The notes below the pieces were generated by a model. The model did no database searches. It was not told the origin of the DNA and saw only the letters and a program-made list of their open reading frames with translations. A DNA stretch of 64,000 bases from Clostridium sp. D43t1_170807_H7 (GTDB taxonomy: Bacteria > Bacillota > Clostridia > Clostridiales > Clostridiaceae), in NCBI RefSeq assembly GCF_015555905.1, contig NZ_JADNLK010000013.1, positions 1 through 64,000 of the forward strand, in the 5' to 3' direction. The number at the start of each line of letters is the position of its first letter. Positions within the stretch are counted from its first letter, which is position 1. This document shows, piece by piece, positions 27,442 through 36,909 of the stretch. The position numbers were made by a program, and so were the translations under genes.

Positions 27442-27948
27442 TTATCCTATAACCACTATCTCTCCTGTATCTAAGCTCTTCTTCACATCAATTACTCTTT
27501 GATTACTTGAGCCCTTATACTTTAATCCTTCTTTTTTATTCATTATTTCAAACTTTCCATCAACTAATACATCTATATTATTTAAAAGTTCTCTAATTGC
27601 TGTATCTACCTTCATGACTTCTAAAAGTTTTTCAAATGTATATCCTGTATAGCACCATATATTTAAATTAGAGTTCTTAAATGCTTTTGCCATATAGGCA
27701 AAACTGTGAGCTTGCTCTATTGGATCTCCTCCACTGAATGTTACTCCTTTTAACATAGGATTATCTAAAACATCCTTTATTAACTTATCCATATCCATAA
27801 TTTCTCCATCATCAAAACTATGTGTTTCTGGATTAAAGCAACCTTCACACTTATGTTTACATCCTTGTGCAAAAAATACCCTTCTCATTCCAGGTCCATT
27901 TACTAAACTTTCATAAGCTATTCCTGCTAATCTCACAGTTTTATTCAT
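27442..27948 (-). CDS. nrdG: Anaerobic ribonucleotide reductase activating protein
   Basis: A 168-residue radical SAM enzyme that generates the glycyl radical on NrdD. The radical SAM cluster motif CKHKCEGCFNPETH (CxxxCxxC) is near residues 29-36, followed by GVTFSGGDPIEQ. ATG 27948 is preceded by GGAGGT; the preceding TTG lies inside that ribosome binding site. It begins 31 bp after the aconitase-like gene ends, so it is probably cotranscribed with that gene and not directly with nrdD, which lies about 4 kb upstream. Confidence 0.95.
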   Translation of the reverse strand: MNKTVRLAGIAYESLVNGPGMRRVFFAQGCKHKCEGCFNPETHSFDDGEIMDMDKLIKDVLDNPMLKGVTFSGGDPIEQAHSFAYMAKAFKNSNLNIWCYTGYTFEKLLEVMKVDTAIRELLNNIDVLVDGKFEIMNKKEGLKYKGSSNQRVIDVKKSLDTGEIVVIG

Positions 27949-27978
27949 TTTTAACAAACCTCCAAAAGCATTATAATT

Positions 27979-30264
27979 TTATGCTTTATAGTAATTAATT
28001 AAGCATCCTTTTAATATAATTTCTCTTTCATCATCTGTAAGTTCGCCTAATTTTAATTCAAATTCTTTCATTGATTTATTAACTACATATGCCTTTATAG
28101 AAGTCTTCTTTTCTTTAATTGCTTCTATTATATTAGGTACAAACAAATAGTCTCCATTATCAAAACATATCTCTTCCTTAAGAACAAACGGAAGCATACC
28201 CCAATTTATTAAATTAGAACGATATCTTTTTGTAGCATACTCTTTAGCTATATTAGCCCATCCACCTAATACTTTTTGACATGATGCAGCTTGCTCACGT
28301 GCTGATCCATCACCAGGTTTAACAGCATAAATAGTACTTCCTATTCCTGTATTTTCATTATTAACATCAGTAAACACTTCTTTAATTGAAGTAAATATAG
28401 AGCCTAACTCATTAACAGCATCAATTGGTGATTCATTTTCTATTCTTGCTTTTTCAGCTTTTTGAATCTCCTTAGCTCTTCCAACATATGCTGGATCTTT
28501 ACGTGATAAAGTAAATTCGGCTAAACCTAATGGATTAGAACGATATGATGAAGTTTCACCTGATGGAATAAGTTCATCAGTTGTAGTAACTGGATCATGA
28601 ATCACAGAAACTACCTTTAATAATAAATTATCAGTTAAAGCTGACATTTTAGGCCAATCCACTATATTAGGACCAAATTTAATTTCTACTGATGGATCTG
28701 CTTTTCCTACACCATCATAAACGCGATTTTCATATATAGATTTATCAAAATAATATTTTGGCTTTGTAAAATTAACATCTATATCAGTTGCAGCTATTAA
28801 ATACCCCTTATTAGCAGCTGTTGCCGCAATAGATCTAGCATCCATTAATGCAACTGATGCAATTTGTCCATTAGTTATCTTTGACCCTTCTCTATTAGGG
28901 AAATTTCTTGTTGAATGACGTATACTTAATCCGTTATTTGCTGGAACATCTCCTGCTCCAAAGCAAGGACCACAGAAGGCTGTACGCACAGTAGCACCTG
29001 TAGCCATAATATCTGCAATTCTACCATTCTTAACAAGTTCCATAAATACTGGCTGAGATGCTGGGTAAACACTTAATGAAAATTCATCACTACCTATTGA
29101 AGTTCCTCTTAAAATATCTGCTGCATCACATATATTTTCAAATCCTCCACCTGCACATCCTGCAATTACACCTTGTTCAACATAAAGCTTACCATTATGA
29201 ATTTTATCTCTTAATGTAAATTTAACTTTATTATCTAAACTAATTCCGGCCTTCTTTTCAACATCAGCTAATATATCATTTAGATTTGAATTTAATTCTT
29301 CTATACTATAAACATTACTTGGATGGAAAGGCATAGCTATCATTGGCTTAACCTTAGCTAAATCAACATAAATCATTCCATCATAGTATGCTACACTTCC
29401 TGGATTTAATTCCTTATATTCATCTACTCTTCCATGAATATCATAGAACTCTTTTATCTTATTATCAGTTTTCCATATAGATGATAAACATGTTGTTTCT
29501 GTAGTCATAACATCAATACCTATTCTAAAATCAGCACTTAAGTTATCAACTCCGTCACCTATAAATTCCATTACTTTATTATTAACATATCCATTTGCAA
29601 AAACTGCCCCAATTATAGCTAAAGCAACGTCTTGTGGTCCAACACCCTTTTGAGGTGAACCTGTTAAATATACACCTACTACCTCTGGTCTATTGATATC
29701 GTAAGTTTTGCATAATAATTGTTTAACTATCTCAGGACCACCTTCTCCAATTGCCATGGTTCCTAAAGCACCATAACGCGTATGGCTATCAGATCCTAAT
29801 ATCATTTTTCCACAACCAGCTAACATCTCTCTAGCAAATTGGTGAATTACTGCCTGATGTGGTGGTACATATATTCCACCATATTTCTTTGCACATGAAA
29901 GTCCAAACATATGATCATCTTCGTTTATTGTTCCTCCAACTGCACATAAGCTATTATGACAATTTGTTAAAGCATATGGTACAGGGAACTTTTCTAATCC
30001 TGATGCTCTTGCTGTTTGAATTATTCCCACAAAAGTAATGTCATGAGATGCCAATTTATCAAATTTTATTTTTAGTTTGTCCATGTTTTCTGATGTATTA
30101 TGTTCTTTTAAGATGTTATAGGCAATAGTATTTTTTTTAGCCTTCTCTTTACTTGGATAACTGTTTCCAAGTTTATTTTTTAATATTAAATTAATTTCAT
30201 TACAATCTTCTACTATCTCCCTATTATTAATAAGGTAAACACCATTTGAAAATAACTTTATCAT
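27979..30264 (-). CDS. Aconitate hydratase family protein
   Basis: A 761-residue aconitase-superfamily enzyme, in the length range of full aconitases (catalytic domains plus swivel). Visible landmarks are [20 protein letters not shown], the cluster region [11 protein letters not shown] (Cys pair) with [15 protein letters not shown], and the C-terminal swivel [18 protein letters not shown] with [14 protein letters not shown]. It should interconvert citrate and isocitrate through a [4Fe-4S] cluster. The stop codon of the upstream citrate-synthase-like gene is 2 bp away, so the two are one operon. No isocitrate dehydrogenase gene follows in the window. Confidence 0.9.
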   Translation of the reverse strand: MIKLFSNGVYLINNREIVEDCNEINLILKNKLGNSYPSKEKAKKNTIAYNILKEHNTSENMDKLKIKFDKLASHDITFVGIIQTARASGLEKFPVPYALTNCHNSLCAVGGTINEDDHMFGLSCAKKYGGIYVPPHQAVIHQFAREMLAGCGKMILGSDSHTRYGALGTMAIGEGGPEIVKQLLCKTYDINRPEVVGVYLTGSPQKGVGPQDVALAIIGAVFANGYVNNKVMEFIGDGVDNLSADFRIGIDVMTTETTCLSSIWKTDNKIKEFYDIHGRVDEYKELNPGSVAYYDGMIYVDLAKVKPMIAMPFHPSNVYSIEELNSNLNDILADVEKKAGISLDNKVKFTLRDKIHNGKLYVEQGVIAGCAGGGFENICDAADILRGTSIGSDEFSLSVYPASQPVFMELVKNGRIADIMATGATVRTAFCGPCFGAGDVPANNGLSIRHSTRNFPNREGSKITNGQIASVALMDARSIAATAANKGYLIAATDIDVNFTKPKYYFDKSIYENRVYDGVGKADPSVEIKFGPNIVDWPKMSALTDNLLLKVVSVIHDPVTTTDELIPSGETSSYRSNPLGLAEFTLSRKDPAYVGRAKEIQKAEKARIENESPIDAVNELGSIFTSIKEVFTDVNNENTGIGSTIYAVKPGDGSAREQAASCQKVLGGWANIAKEYATKRYRSNLINWGMLPFVLKEEICFDNGDYLFVPNIIEAIKEKKTSIKAYVVNKSMKEFELKLGELTDDEREIILKGCLINYYKA

Positions 30265-30266
30265 CT

Positions 30267-31439
30267 TTAATTCTCCTTACCCTTTTCTTTATTTAGTCGC
30301 TTGTATTCTTTATAAAGCTTAACTAATTCCTTATCAAATAATGTTCTCTTTAATCTAACAGAAGCAGCTCTTACCATTTCTAGTATTCCCTTTGCCTCTT
30401 CATCATTTAATTCAATATTGTATTCCTTAAACTTATTTATTATCCCAGCTTTACCTGAATGCTTTCCTATAACAATTTGTCTTTGTAATCCAACAACATC
30501 TGGATCAAATGCCTCGTAAGTTTTTGGATTTTTTATTGCTCCATCAGCATGTATTCCTGACTCATGAGCGAACATATTATCTCCAACAATAGCTTTCCAA
30601 ATAGGAAGTTCTCTTCCTGATGCTTGTGCAACATACTCTGAAACTTCTCTAAACATCTTTGTATTTACATCAGCTTTATAACCATAAACGTACATAAGAG
30701 CCATTAATACTTCTTCTAAAGCTGCATTTCCTGCTCTTTCCCCAAGTCCATTTACAGTTAAACCAACATGACTTGCTCCTCCTAATATACCTGCAATAGC
30801 ATTTGCTGTAGCCATTCCAAAATCATTGTGAGTATGCATTTCTATATCAAAGCCTGTTTTTTTGTATAAGTCCTCAATATTTTTTCTTATAGAAAATGGT
30901 TCCATTATTCCAACTGTATCACAATATCTAAACCTATCAGCTCCTGCTTTCTTAGCTTCATTAATAAATTTCACTAAGAATTCATTATCAGCCCTTGATG
31001 CATCTTCACCATTTACAGATACATATAAACCATTTTTCTTTGCAAACTCAACGGATTTAATCATATTTTCTAATACCCATTCTCTTGATGTTCTAAGCTT
31101 ATGTTTAATATGAATATCAGATACTGATACTGAAATTGCTACTGCATCAACTCCACAATCTATAGATTCTTCAATATCACTAATAACAGCTCTATTCCAA
31201 GCCATTATGCTTTTTCTACCATTATTTCTTTTTACAATTTGCTTAATTGCTTCTTTTTCATCTCCACCCATAGTAGGAATTCCTACTTCTAGTTGATCAA
31301 CCCCAAGATCACTTAACATATCTGCAATAATTAATTTTTCTTCATTTGCAAAAACAACTCCTGCAGTTTGCTCCCCATCTCTAAGAGTCGTATCGACTAT
31401 ATAGATTTTTCTGTCTTCATTGACATTTGTAATAGCCAT
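30267..31439 (-). CDS. NifV/homocitrate synthase family; probable Re-citrate synthase
   Basis: A 390-residue TIM-barrel acyl transferase of the DRE-TIM metallolyase family. It has [17 protein letters not shown], the metal-binding [13 protein letters not shown] and [15 protein letters not shown]. The C-terminal region is short and lacks a leucine-type regulatory domain, as in NifV. Because it is fused into an operon with aconitase and no leu or nif gene is near, it probably acts as a Re-type citrate synthase, as shown for family members in C. kluyveri and C. acetobutylicum. Homocitrate synthase is the alternative. Confidence 0.8.
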   Translation of the reverse strand: MAITNVNEDRKIYIVDTTLRDGEQTAGVVFANEEKLIIADMLSDLGVDQLEVGIPTMGGDEKEAIKQIVKRNNGRKSIMAWNRAVISDIEESIDCGVDAVAISVSVSDIHIKHKLRTSREWVLENMIKSVEFAKKNGLYVSVNGEDASRADNEFLVKFINEAKKAGADRFRYCDTVGIMEPFSIRKNIEDLYKKTGFDIEMHTHNDFGMATANAIAGILGGASHVGLTVNGLGERAGNAALEEVLMALMYVYGYKADVNTKMFREVSEYVAQASGRELPIWKAIVGDNMFAHESGIHADGAIKNPKTYEAFDPDVVGLQRQIVIGKHSGKAGIINKFKEYNIELNDEEAKGILEMVRAASVRLKRTLFDKELVKLYKEYKRLNKEKGKEN

Positions 31440-31503
31440 TTTTTTGCCCCCTTTATTTTGTATATATTTTTAAAATGCTTTTATAATTTGATTTATAAAA
31501 AAT

Positions 31504-31523
31504 AGAGGTAAGTTTATACCTCT
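31504..31523 (-). terminator. Hairpin with T-run upstream of the citrate-synthase-like gene
   Basis: A 7-bp stem AGAGGTA/TACCTCT is followed on the minus strand by ATTTTTTAT, 65 bp before the start codon. It could end read-through from nrdD or act as an attenuator in the leader. The rest of 31440-31766 shows no gene. Confidence 0.45.
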
Positions 31524-31713
31524 TCGTTTTTATATACCTTTTTTTACCATAATATCATAATTATAATAATTTCTCAATAAAAAGCTAATATTTTTTTCTA
31601 ACAATTGCAAGTTTTTTATTTTCCACTTCATTTTAAAAGAATATAATTACTCTTATACTCATTATACTTTCAAATTTTGCAACTATTTTTACTACTCCTT
31701 CATTTTATGCAAT

Positions 31714-31757
31714 AAACCTTCATATCTGCCATATGACTATAACTTATATGAAGGTTT
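31714..31757 (-). terminator. Hairpin after nrdD
   Basis: A 12-bp stem AAACCTTCATAT with its complement and a 20-nt loop, 9 bp after the nrdD stop codon. The T tract after it is weak, so termination may be partial. Confidence 0.5.
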
Positions 31758-31766
31758 TACATTTAT

Positions 31767-33884
31767 TTATAGTATTTCATAATTATTTTTGTAACTTCCA
31801 GTATGAGATCTTCTATCAATTCTCTCTTTATATTTTCCTGGTCCAAATCTTTCATCAAAACTTAAATATCCAGTTACTCTTGAAATCCCCTGTATATCTC
31901 TACTATTACACTTAGGACATTTACTCTCATTACTTAATAATGTTTCACCACAATCTTTACAGTACCTAATATGAAAATTTATACCTATATAGCTTATATT
32001 AGTGTGTTTGTATGCATAATTTATTATATCCATTATATTTTCTGGCGAAGGTGAATCATCTACTTCTATATATGAAATATGCCCTGCATTGCAAAGCTTA
32101 TGGTATGGTGCTTCTATATCAATCTTATCTTTTATTGATATATTATAATTTACAGGAATATGAAAACTATTTGTATAATACTCCTTATCTGTTACCCCTT
32201 TTATTATTCCAAATATCTTTTTATCATGTTTTATAAATTTTCCTGATAACCCTTCTGCTGGTGTTGCATAACAACTCCAATTAAGTTTAGTTTCTTCTAC
32301 TAGTTTATCTGTATATTCTCTTATAAATCCAATTATTCTCAATCCTAATTCTCTAGCTTCTTGTGATTCTCCATGATGACATCCCAATAAAGAATATAAC
32401 GTTTCTGCCAAACCAATAAATCCAATTCCCCATGTTCCTTGTTTAAGTATTGGTTCAATTGAATCTTCAGCTTCTAATCTTTCTGAACCTTTCATAAGTC
32501 CCTGTCCAGCTACAAATGGTAAATCTTTAACCCTTAAGTTTTTAAGAACACTATACCTATGAAGTAACGCTTCTTTTGCTAATACTAATCTATCTTCTAA
32601 TATCTCAAAAAATTTATTTATATCTTTATTAGCTTCTATTCCTATACGAGGTAGATTAATAGTTATTGGTGCTATATTTCCTCTTCCTTTACACCCTGGT
32701 TCTCCATTAACATTTTTCATTAAATATGTTCGACATCCCATTGTTGCTGGAATATATCCTTGGACGTAATATTCCTTATTAAAATCTGCATCTATATTCA
32801 TAAATGTAGGATTCATTCTTTTTGATGCTACTTCACAAGCTAATTTATATAAATAATAATAAGGATCTTCTATTTCTCTATTTATTCCCTTCTTCACTCT
32901 AAAAATTATATTAGGGAATATTGGTTGTTCACCTTTTCCTAATCCCTTTTCATATTCTTTTAAAAATATCTCACATACTAAGGCTGCATCTTTAGAATTT
33001 GGTATACCTAAATTTATAGAAGAAAAAGGTACTTGTGATCCAGCACGGGAATGCATAGTGTTTAAATTATATACAATCCCTTGCATAGCTTGGTGTACTC
33101 GTGATTTTAATTTTTCTTCTACTATTATTTCTAACTTTTCACCTTCAATTCCATAAGAGATTAATTCTTCCCTTATTTCTTTTCTTGTTGGCTCAATAAA
33201 TTCAGCCATATCATTATCAAAATCTGGGTGTGACTGACCTCCAAACATATCATTTTGAGTAGATTGAAGTAATATACAAGATAATTCCGCAGCAGTCTCT
33301 ATACGCTTAGGCGGTTTTATAGTTCCATATCCAGTATTAAAACCTCTTTTTAATATCTCTCCTGTAGGGATATGAAGACAATTTATAGTTAAATTATAAG
33401 AATCAAGGTCATGGAAATAAACTTCACCGACTTCATGTGCTTTTGCTAAATATTTAGGCATATTATAAAGATTATGCCACTTGTTAGACTCTGAAGCTAT
33501 TCTTAATAACTTAGAACTAAAATTATTTCCAACATTAGCATTATCTCTATCAGTTTCTATTCCTATTTTTTCAATTGCCTTCATTAAATCTGATTTAATC
33601 TCTCTAACCCTAGTTCTTTCTCTTCTATAAGAAGAGTATGCTCTTTGAATATTTTTATGATTACTATCAATTAAGGCCTTTTCAACCAAATTTTGTACTT
33701 CTTCTACTGATACCTTCTCTTTTTTTGCAACTTCAATATACTCAATAATTCTTTGTATACATTCTAATATTTGATCTTCTCTTAACTGCTCTCCAACTTC
33801 GTCACTTGCCTTTCTTATTGCATTAACGATTTTATTTCTATCAAATTTAACCTCTCTTCCATCCCGTTTTACTACATATAGCAA
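31767..33884 (-). CDS. nrdD: Anaerobic ribonucleoside-triphosphate reductase
   Basis: A 705-residue class III ribonucleotide reductase making dNTPs from NTPs without oxygen. The N-terminal ATP-cone (about 1-90, VVKRDGREVKFDRNKIVNAI) is an allosteric site. The ten-stranded barrel core follows, then a zinc site CKDCGETLL with CPKC, and the glycyl radical loop RVTGYLS with the radical Gly at residue 672, 34 residues from the end. It needs NrdG, encoded about 4 kb downstream on the same strand. Two NrdR boxes precede it. Confidence 0.96.
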   Translation of the reverse strand: MLYVVKRDGREVKFDRNKIVNAIRKASDEVGEQLREDQILECIQRIIEYIEVAKKEKVSVEEVQNLVEKALIDSNHKNIQRAYSSYRRERTRVREIKSDLMKAIEKIGIETDRDNANVGNNFSSKLLRIASESNKWHNLYNMPKYLAKAHEVGEVYFHDLDSYNLTINCLHIPTGEILKRGFNTGYGTIKPPKRIETAAELSCILLQSTQNDMFGGQSHPDFDNDMAEFIEPTRKEIREELISYGIEGEKLEIIVEEKLKSRVHQAMQGIVYNLNTMHSRAGSQVPFSSINLGIPNSKDAALVCEIFLKEYEKGLGKGEQPIFPNIIFRVKKGINREIEDPYYYLYKLACEVASKRMNPTFMNIDADFNKEYYVQGYIPATMGCRTYLMKNVNGEPGCKGRGNIAPITINLPRIGIEANKDINKFFEILEDRLVLAKEALLHRYSVLKNLRVKDLPFVAGQGLMKGSERLEAEDSIEPILKQGTWGIGFIGLAETLYSLLGCHHGESQEARELGLRIIGFIREYTDKLVEETKLNWSCYATPAEGLSGKFIKHDKKIFGIIKGVTDKEYYTNSFHIPVNYNISIKDKIDIEAPYHKLCNAGHISYIEVDDSPSPENIMDIINYAYKHTNISYIGINFHIRYCKDCGETLLSNESKCPKCNSRDIQGISRVTGYLSFDERFGPGKYKERIDRRSHTGSYKNNYEIL

Positions 33885-33906
33885 AATAACCGCCTCCTAC
33901 AAATCC

Positions 33907-33952
33907 ACACTATATATTGTATATTATATGTATCAAACACAATATATAGTAT
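33907..33952 (-). promoter_or_regulatory. Two NrdR boxes upstream of nrdD
   Basis: ACACTATATATTGTAT (33907-33922) and ACACAATATATAGTAT (33937-33952) match the NrdR consensus ACACwATATATwGTGT at 14 of 16 positions each, with start-to-start spacing of 30 bp (three helical turns). NrdR represses ribonucleotide reductase genes when dATP is high. Confidence 0.85.
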
Positions 33953-34012
33953 ATAATTCTATTTGAACTTTTATTCCCCTTCAAATTTTGGATAAAATTT
34001 GAATAAAAAATA

Positions 34013-34075
34013 TTATCAATAGTGATAATGATTTTTCTTTATCACTATTGATAATATTATCTAATATGATATACT
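34013..34075 (+). promoter_or_regulatory. Promoter and paired palindromic operators of degV-padR
   Basis: Two palindromes of the form TTATCA-N4-TGATAA lie at 34013-34028 and 34039-34054, each the reverse complement of the other. The -35 TTGATA (34048-34053) overlaps the second. A 16-bp spacer leads to an extended -10, TGATATACT (34067-34075). Binding at these sites should block transcription. The PadR-type protein encoded two genes later is the likely repressor. Confidence 0.65.
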
Positions 34076-34109
34076 GAATTTATATAATTAAATTTTTGGA
34101 GGATTTTTT

Positions 34110-34955
34110 ATGCAAAAAATTGCTTTAATAACAGATAGCGCATGTGATCTTGATTTAAATACATTAAAAGAAAATAACATAAATTTATTACCACTTAGAA
34201 TAATTTATTCTAATAGTGATTATAGAGATAGAATAGATATTTCACCTCAAGAGGTATATGATAACTTAGAAAAAGAAGTTCCTAAAACTTCTTTACCAAG
34301 TGCTCAAGAAACTGAAGAAATTTTAAATAAATTAGAAGAAGAAGGATATACTCATGTAATTTGTATTTCAATTTCTAGTGGTCTTTCTGGAAGCTTTAAT
34401 GCTCTAAGATTAGCTTTAGAAGATCATCCAAAACTTACTTCTTTTGTTTACGACTCAAAAATACTAGCTTATCCTCAAGGAGAAATAGTTTTAGAAGTTG
34501 CTAAACTTATAAAAGAAGGTAAAAGTTATGAAGAAATAGTTAGAGAAATACCTGAGATAAGAAAAAGAGTCATTGGCTACTTTACTATTAATACATTAGA
34601 ATATTTAAAAAGAGGTGGAAGAATTGGTAGACTTGCAGGAACTGTTGGTGAATTACTAAATCTTAAGCCTATAATAACTACAGACGAAGATGGTGTTTAT
34701 TATAATGTTGCAAAAGTAAGAGGTAGAAAACAATCTTTATCAAAAATGACTGAATTATTAAAAGGATATTTAGCTAAAGGTAAATGCGAGGTTGCCGTTT
34801 TACACGCAGGTTGTGAGGATGAAGCTATTAAATATATGAATTCACTTAAAGATTTAACAAATGTAGTCTCTATAAAAATTGCAGAAATAAGTCCTGCTCT
34901 TGGTATTCATGGTGGTCCTGGATTAATAGGATTTTCTGTAAAGATGGTTAAATAA
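34110..34955 (+). CDS. DegV family (fatty-acid-binding) protein
   Basis: A 281-residue EDD-fold protein. The N-terminal domain starts IALITDSACDLD. The signature CISISSGLSGSFNALRLA gives the Ser residues that bind a fatty acid carboxylate, and the C-terminal domain ends ISPALGIHGGPGLIGFSV. DegV/FakB proteins carry fatty acids, in some species to a kinase for phosphatidate synthesis; no fakA is nearby. GGAGG precedes the ATG. Its stop codon is 3 bp before the padR start. Confidence 0.93.
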   Translation: MQKIALITDSACDLDLNTLKENNINLLPLRIIYSNSDYRDRIDISPQEVYDNLEKEVPKTSLPSAQETEEILNKLEEEGYTHVICISISSGLSGSFNALRLALEDHPKLTSFVYDSKILAYPQGEIVLEVAKLIKEGKSYEEIVREIPEIRKRVIGYFTINTLEYLKRGGRIGRLAGTVGELLNLKPIITTDEDGVYYNVAKVRGRKQSLSKMTELLKGYLAKGKCEVAVLHAGCEDEAIKYMNSLKDLTNVVSIKIAEISPALGIHGGPGLIGFSVKMVK

Positions 34956-34958
34956 TCT

Positions 34959-35414
34959 ATGAGTGATTTTGATTTTAATAATCTTGAAGATTTAAAAGCT
35001 GAAGAAAAGAGATTATATGATGAATATAAAGCTAAACTTGCAGAACTAAAAAAAGTTCAAAAAGAAAAAGAAGCTGTTGGGCAAGTATTCACAAAAGGAT
35101 TACTACCTATATATGTTCTTCATATTTTAAAATCTGGTCCAACAAACGGTAATGAAATTTCTACTAAGGTTTCTGAAAGAACTAATGGACTATGGACTCC
35201 TAGTACTGGTGGAATATATCCATTATTAAAAAAGCTAGAAAAAGAAGGATTAGTTATTGGTGAATGGGATGATCCTAAAAAGAAATTCCAAAAATTTTAT
35301 TCTCTAACTCCATTAGGTGAAATTGAATTTGCTAATAGAAAAAAATTACTTAAACATAAAATAGAAGAATCATTAAAAGTCTTTCAAATTGTTTATAAAG
35401 ACCTTTATTTATAA
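34959..35414 (+). CDS. PadR-family transcriptional regulator
   Basis: A 151-residue regulator. An N-terminal coiled-coil segment (about 9-45, KAEEKRLYDEYKAKLAELKKVQKEKEA) precedes a PadR winged helix (about 50-125, LPIYVLHILKSGPTNGNEISTKVSERTNG, GGIYPLLKKLEKEGLV). The coiled coil may replace the usual C-terminal dimerisation helix. It starts three bases after the degV stop codon without a strong ribosome binding site, so it is probably translationally coupled. It likely binds the two operators at the degV promoter. Confidence 0.9.
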   Translation: MSDFDFNNLEDLKAEEKRLYDEYKAKLAELKKVQKEKEAVGQVFTKGLLPIYVLHILKSGPTNGNEISTKVSERTNGLWTPSTGGIYPLLKKLEKEGLVIGEWDDPKKKFQKFYSLTPLGEIEFANRKKLLKHKIEESLKVFQIVYKDLYL

Positions 35415-35448
35415 AAATACATCCAAGAATTTTCTTGGATGTATTTTT
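35413..35448 (+). terminator. Terminator after padR
   Basis: A 15-bp stem AAATACATCCAAGAA with its complement and a short loop, immediately followed by TTTTTATTATT. Confidence 0.88.
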
Positions 35449-35499
35449 ATTATTATTTATGTGTAAACTAATATAAACTTATTTAGGAAGGTGTTAAAT

Positions 35500-35703
35500 A
35501 TGAAAGGAATGATATTAGATTATACTGGCAATGATGCTTTTATTCTATTAGAAGATGATTCTATTATAACAATGCCTTTAACTTCTTTTGAGACACTTAT
35601 GCCAATAGGTAGTAACATAAGTTTATCTAATTTATATAATAACTCTTGTAATACAAATTATAAACCTTGCCAGATGATAAATAAAACTGTTGACTTTTTG
35701 TAA
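35500..35703 (+). CDS. Small conserved-looking hypothetical protein (67 aa)
   Basis: A 67-residue protein beginning MKGMILDYTGNDAFILLEDDSIITMPLTSFE, which reads as a compact beta-rich domain with a poorly conserved tail including two Cys. ATG 35500 follows AGGAAGG; codons upstream overlap that site. It sits between the padR terminator and the TPP riboswitch and has no terminator of its own that I could find. I do not recognise its function. Confidence 0.65.
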   Translation: MKGMILDYTGNDAFILLEDDSIITMPLTSFETLMPIGSNISLSNLYNNSCNTNYKPCQMINKTVDFL

Positions 35704-35733
35704 TTTTTTTCCTAGAATTAAATTATATTTAAG

Positions 35734-35817
35734 TTGCTAGGGGTGCCCCAAGGCTGAGAGATGAATTTTCATCAACCCTTTTAACCTGATCTGGATAATT
35801 CCAGCGTAGGAAAGCCA
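35734..35817 (+). promoter_or_regulatory. TPP (THI-box) riboswitch
   Basis: The aptamer is clear: GGGGTGCCCC, GGCTGAGAG, ACCCTTTTAACCTGATCTGGAT and AATTCCAGCGTAGGAA are the conserved THI elements. Downstream, GTACCCTCTTA at about 35845 can pair with the ribosome binding site TAAGGAGGT just before thiT. No terminator hairpin is seen, so control is probably at translation initiation. Confidence 0.95.
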
Positions 35818-35880
35818 TCATAGAATTTTATATTCTCATGCTAAGGTACCCTCTTACGCAAAATAAGGAGGTATTTTTTT

Positions 35881-36528
35881 ATGTCAAATTTTCTAGCAAC
35901 ACTAGGAGAAAATTTCAAAACACTTTTTAATAATCCACTTACACTAATTACTTTAATAGGTTGTGCAATTTTACTAATTGCCCTTATAAAATTTAAGTCA
36001 TTAAAGTTTAATTCAAAATTAGTAGCTAGAATAGGACTAGCTATTGCTCTTGCTTTTATTCTAGATATGTTAAAAATTTATAGACTACCAAATGGTGGCG
36101 GAAGTATTTCCTTAGGAAGTATGATTCCTATAATGTTAATTTCGTTTGTTTACGGTCCATCAATAGGATTATTTACCGGCTTTCTATTCGGAGTATTTAA
36201 ATTAATTGTTGATCCATATATCCTGAATCCAATTCAAGTCTTATTTGATTATCCTTTACCTTTTATGGCAGTTGGAATTGCAGGATTCTTTAGAAATAAA
36301 TATTTAGGTGCTACATTAGGAATGCTCCTACGATTTGTATTTCATTTTATTGCTGGCGTAGTATTTTTTGGTTCTTATGCACCAGCAGGAATGTCTCCTA
36401 TAATTTACTCTCTAGCTGTAAATGGATTTGCTGTAGGTGGTGAACTTTTAATTTGCTTAGCATTATTAGCATTTTTACCTATAGAATTATTAATTAAAAC
36501 ATTAAAATCAAATATATCATTAACATAA
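35881..36528 (+). CDS. thiT: Thiamine ECF transporter S component ThiT
   Basis: A 215-residue membrane protein with about seven hydrophobic segments (an extra N-terminal helix plus the six-helix S-component core). It is the substrate-binding subunit of an energy-coupling-factor thiamine importer. The region GGGSISLGSMIPIMLISFVYGPSIGLFTGFLFG is the conserved ThiT/YuaJ motif. The TPP riboswitch confirms the substrate. Its TAA stop codon forms the first bases of a family 1 hairpin repeat. Confidence 0.93.
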   Translation: MSNFLATLGENFKTLFNNPLTLITLIGCAILLIALIKFKSLKFNSKLVARIGLAIALAFILDMLKIYRLPNGGGSISLGSMIPIMLISFVYGPSIGLFTGFLFGVFKLIVDPYILNPIQVLFDYPLPFMAVGIAGFFRNKYLGATLGMLLRFVFHFIAGVVFFGSYAPAGMSPIIYSLAVNGFAVGGELLICLALLAFLPIELLIKTLKSNISLT

Positions 36529-36567
36529 GTGAGATTCTAAATCTTTGATTTAGATAACCGAACTTAC
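36526..36567 (-). repeat. Interspersed hairpin repeat (family 1) starting at the thiT stop codon
   Basis: TAAGT/ACTTA, GGTT/AATC (one G-T pair) and CTAAATC/GATTTAG stems. The repeat begins with the TAA stop codon of thiT. Confidence 0.88.
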
Positions 36568-36597
36568 AACTAGTAATTTATAGAGAGTTATTTCATA

Positions 36598-36639
36598 AAA
36601 AAATATACCATATAGCTTAAAGCTATATGGTATATTTTT
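36598..36639. terminator. Bidirectional terminator between thiT and ferredoxin
   Basis: A nearly perfect palindrome centred on ATAGCTTAAAGCTAT with A runs on one side and T runs on the other. It lies between convergent genes and overlaps the ferredoxin stop codon. Confidence 0.88.
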
Positions 36640-36826
36640 AATCTAGACTTATTGCATTTACCGGACAACTTGATTCCGCATCTCTTGCATCATCTTCATT
36701 TCCAGCTGGTACAGGATTATTTTTAGCTACGGCCTTACCATCATCATCCATTTCAAAAACTGATGGACATATTGATGGACATAATCCACATCCAATACAA
36801 GTATCCTTATCTACAGATGCATTCAT
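36638..36826 (-). CDS. Single-cluster [4Fe-4S] ferredoxin
   Basis: A 62-residue ferredoxin with one CxxCxxC motif (CIGCGLC, followed by PSICP) and a distal SCPVNAI. The Cys set supports one [4Fe-4S] cluster; the central acidic loop (DDDGKAVAKNNPVPAGNEDDA) is Bacillus-type, where the second cluster motif is lost. It carries electrons at low potential; the partner is unknown. ATG 36826 has AAAGGGG upstream; the ORF opens 14 codons earlier without a site. Confidence 0.93.
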   Translation of the reverse strand: MNASVDKDTCIGCGLCPSICPSVFEMDDDGKAVAKNNPVPAGNEDDARDAESSCPVNAISLD

Positions 36827-36909
36827 AATTTCAACCCCTTTAACAAATTTCAATACTATTCTTTCCAAAATTCTAATATGTTATGTAAGTTGAAAAAACT
36901 TTTTTATTT

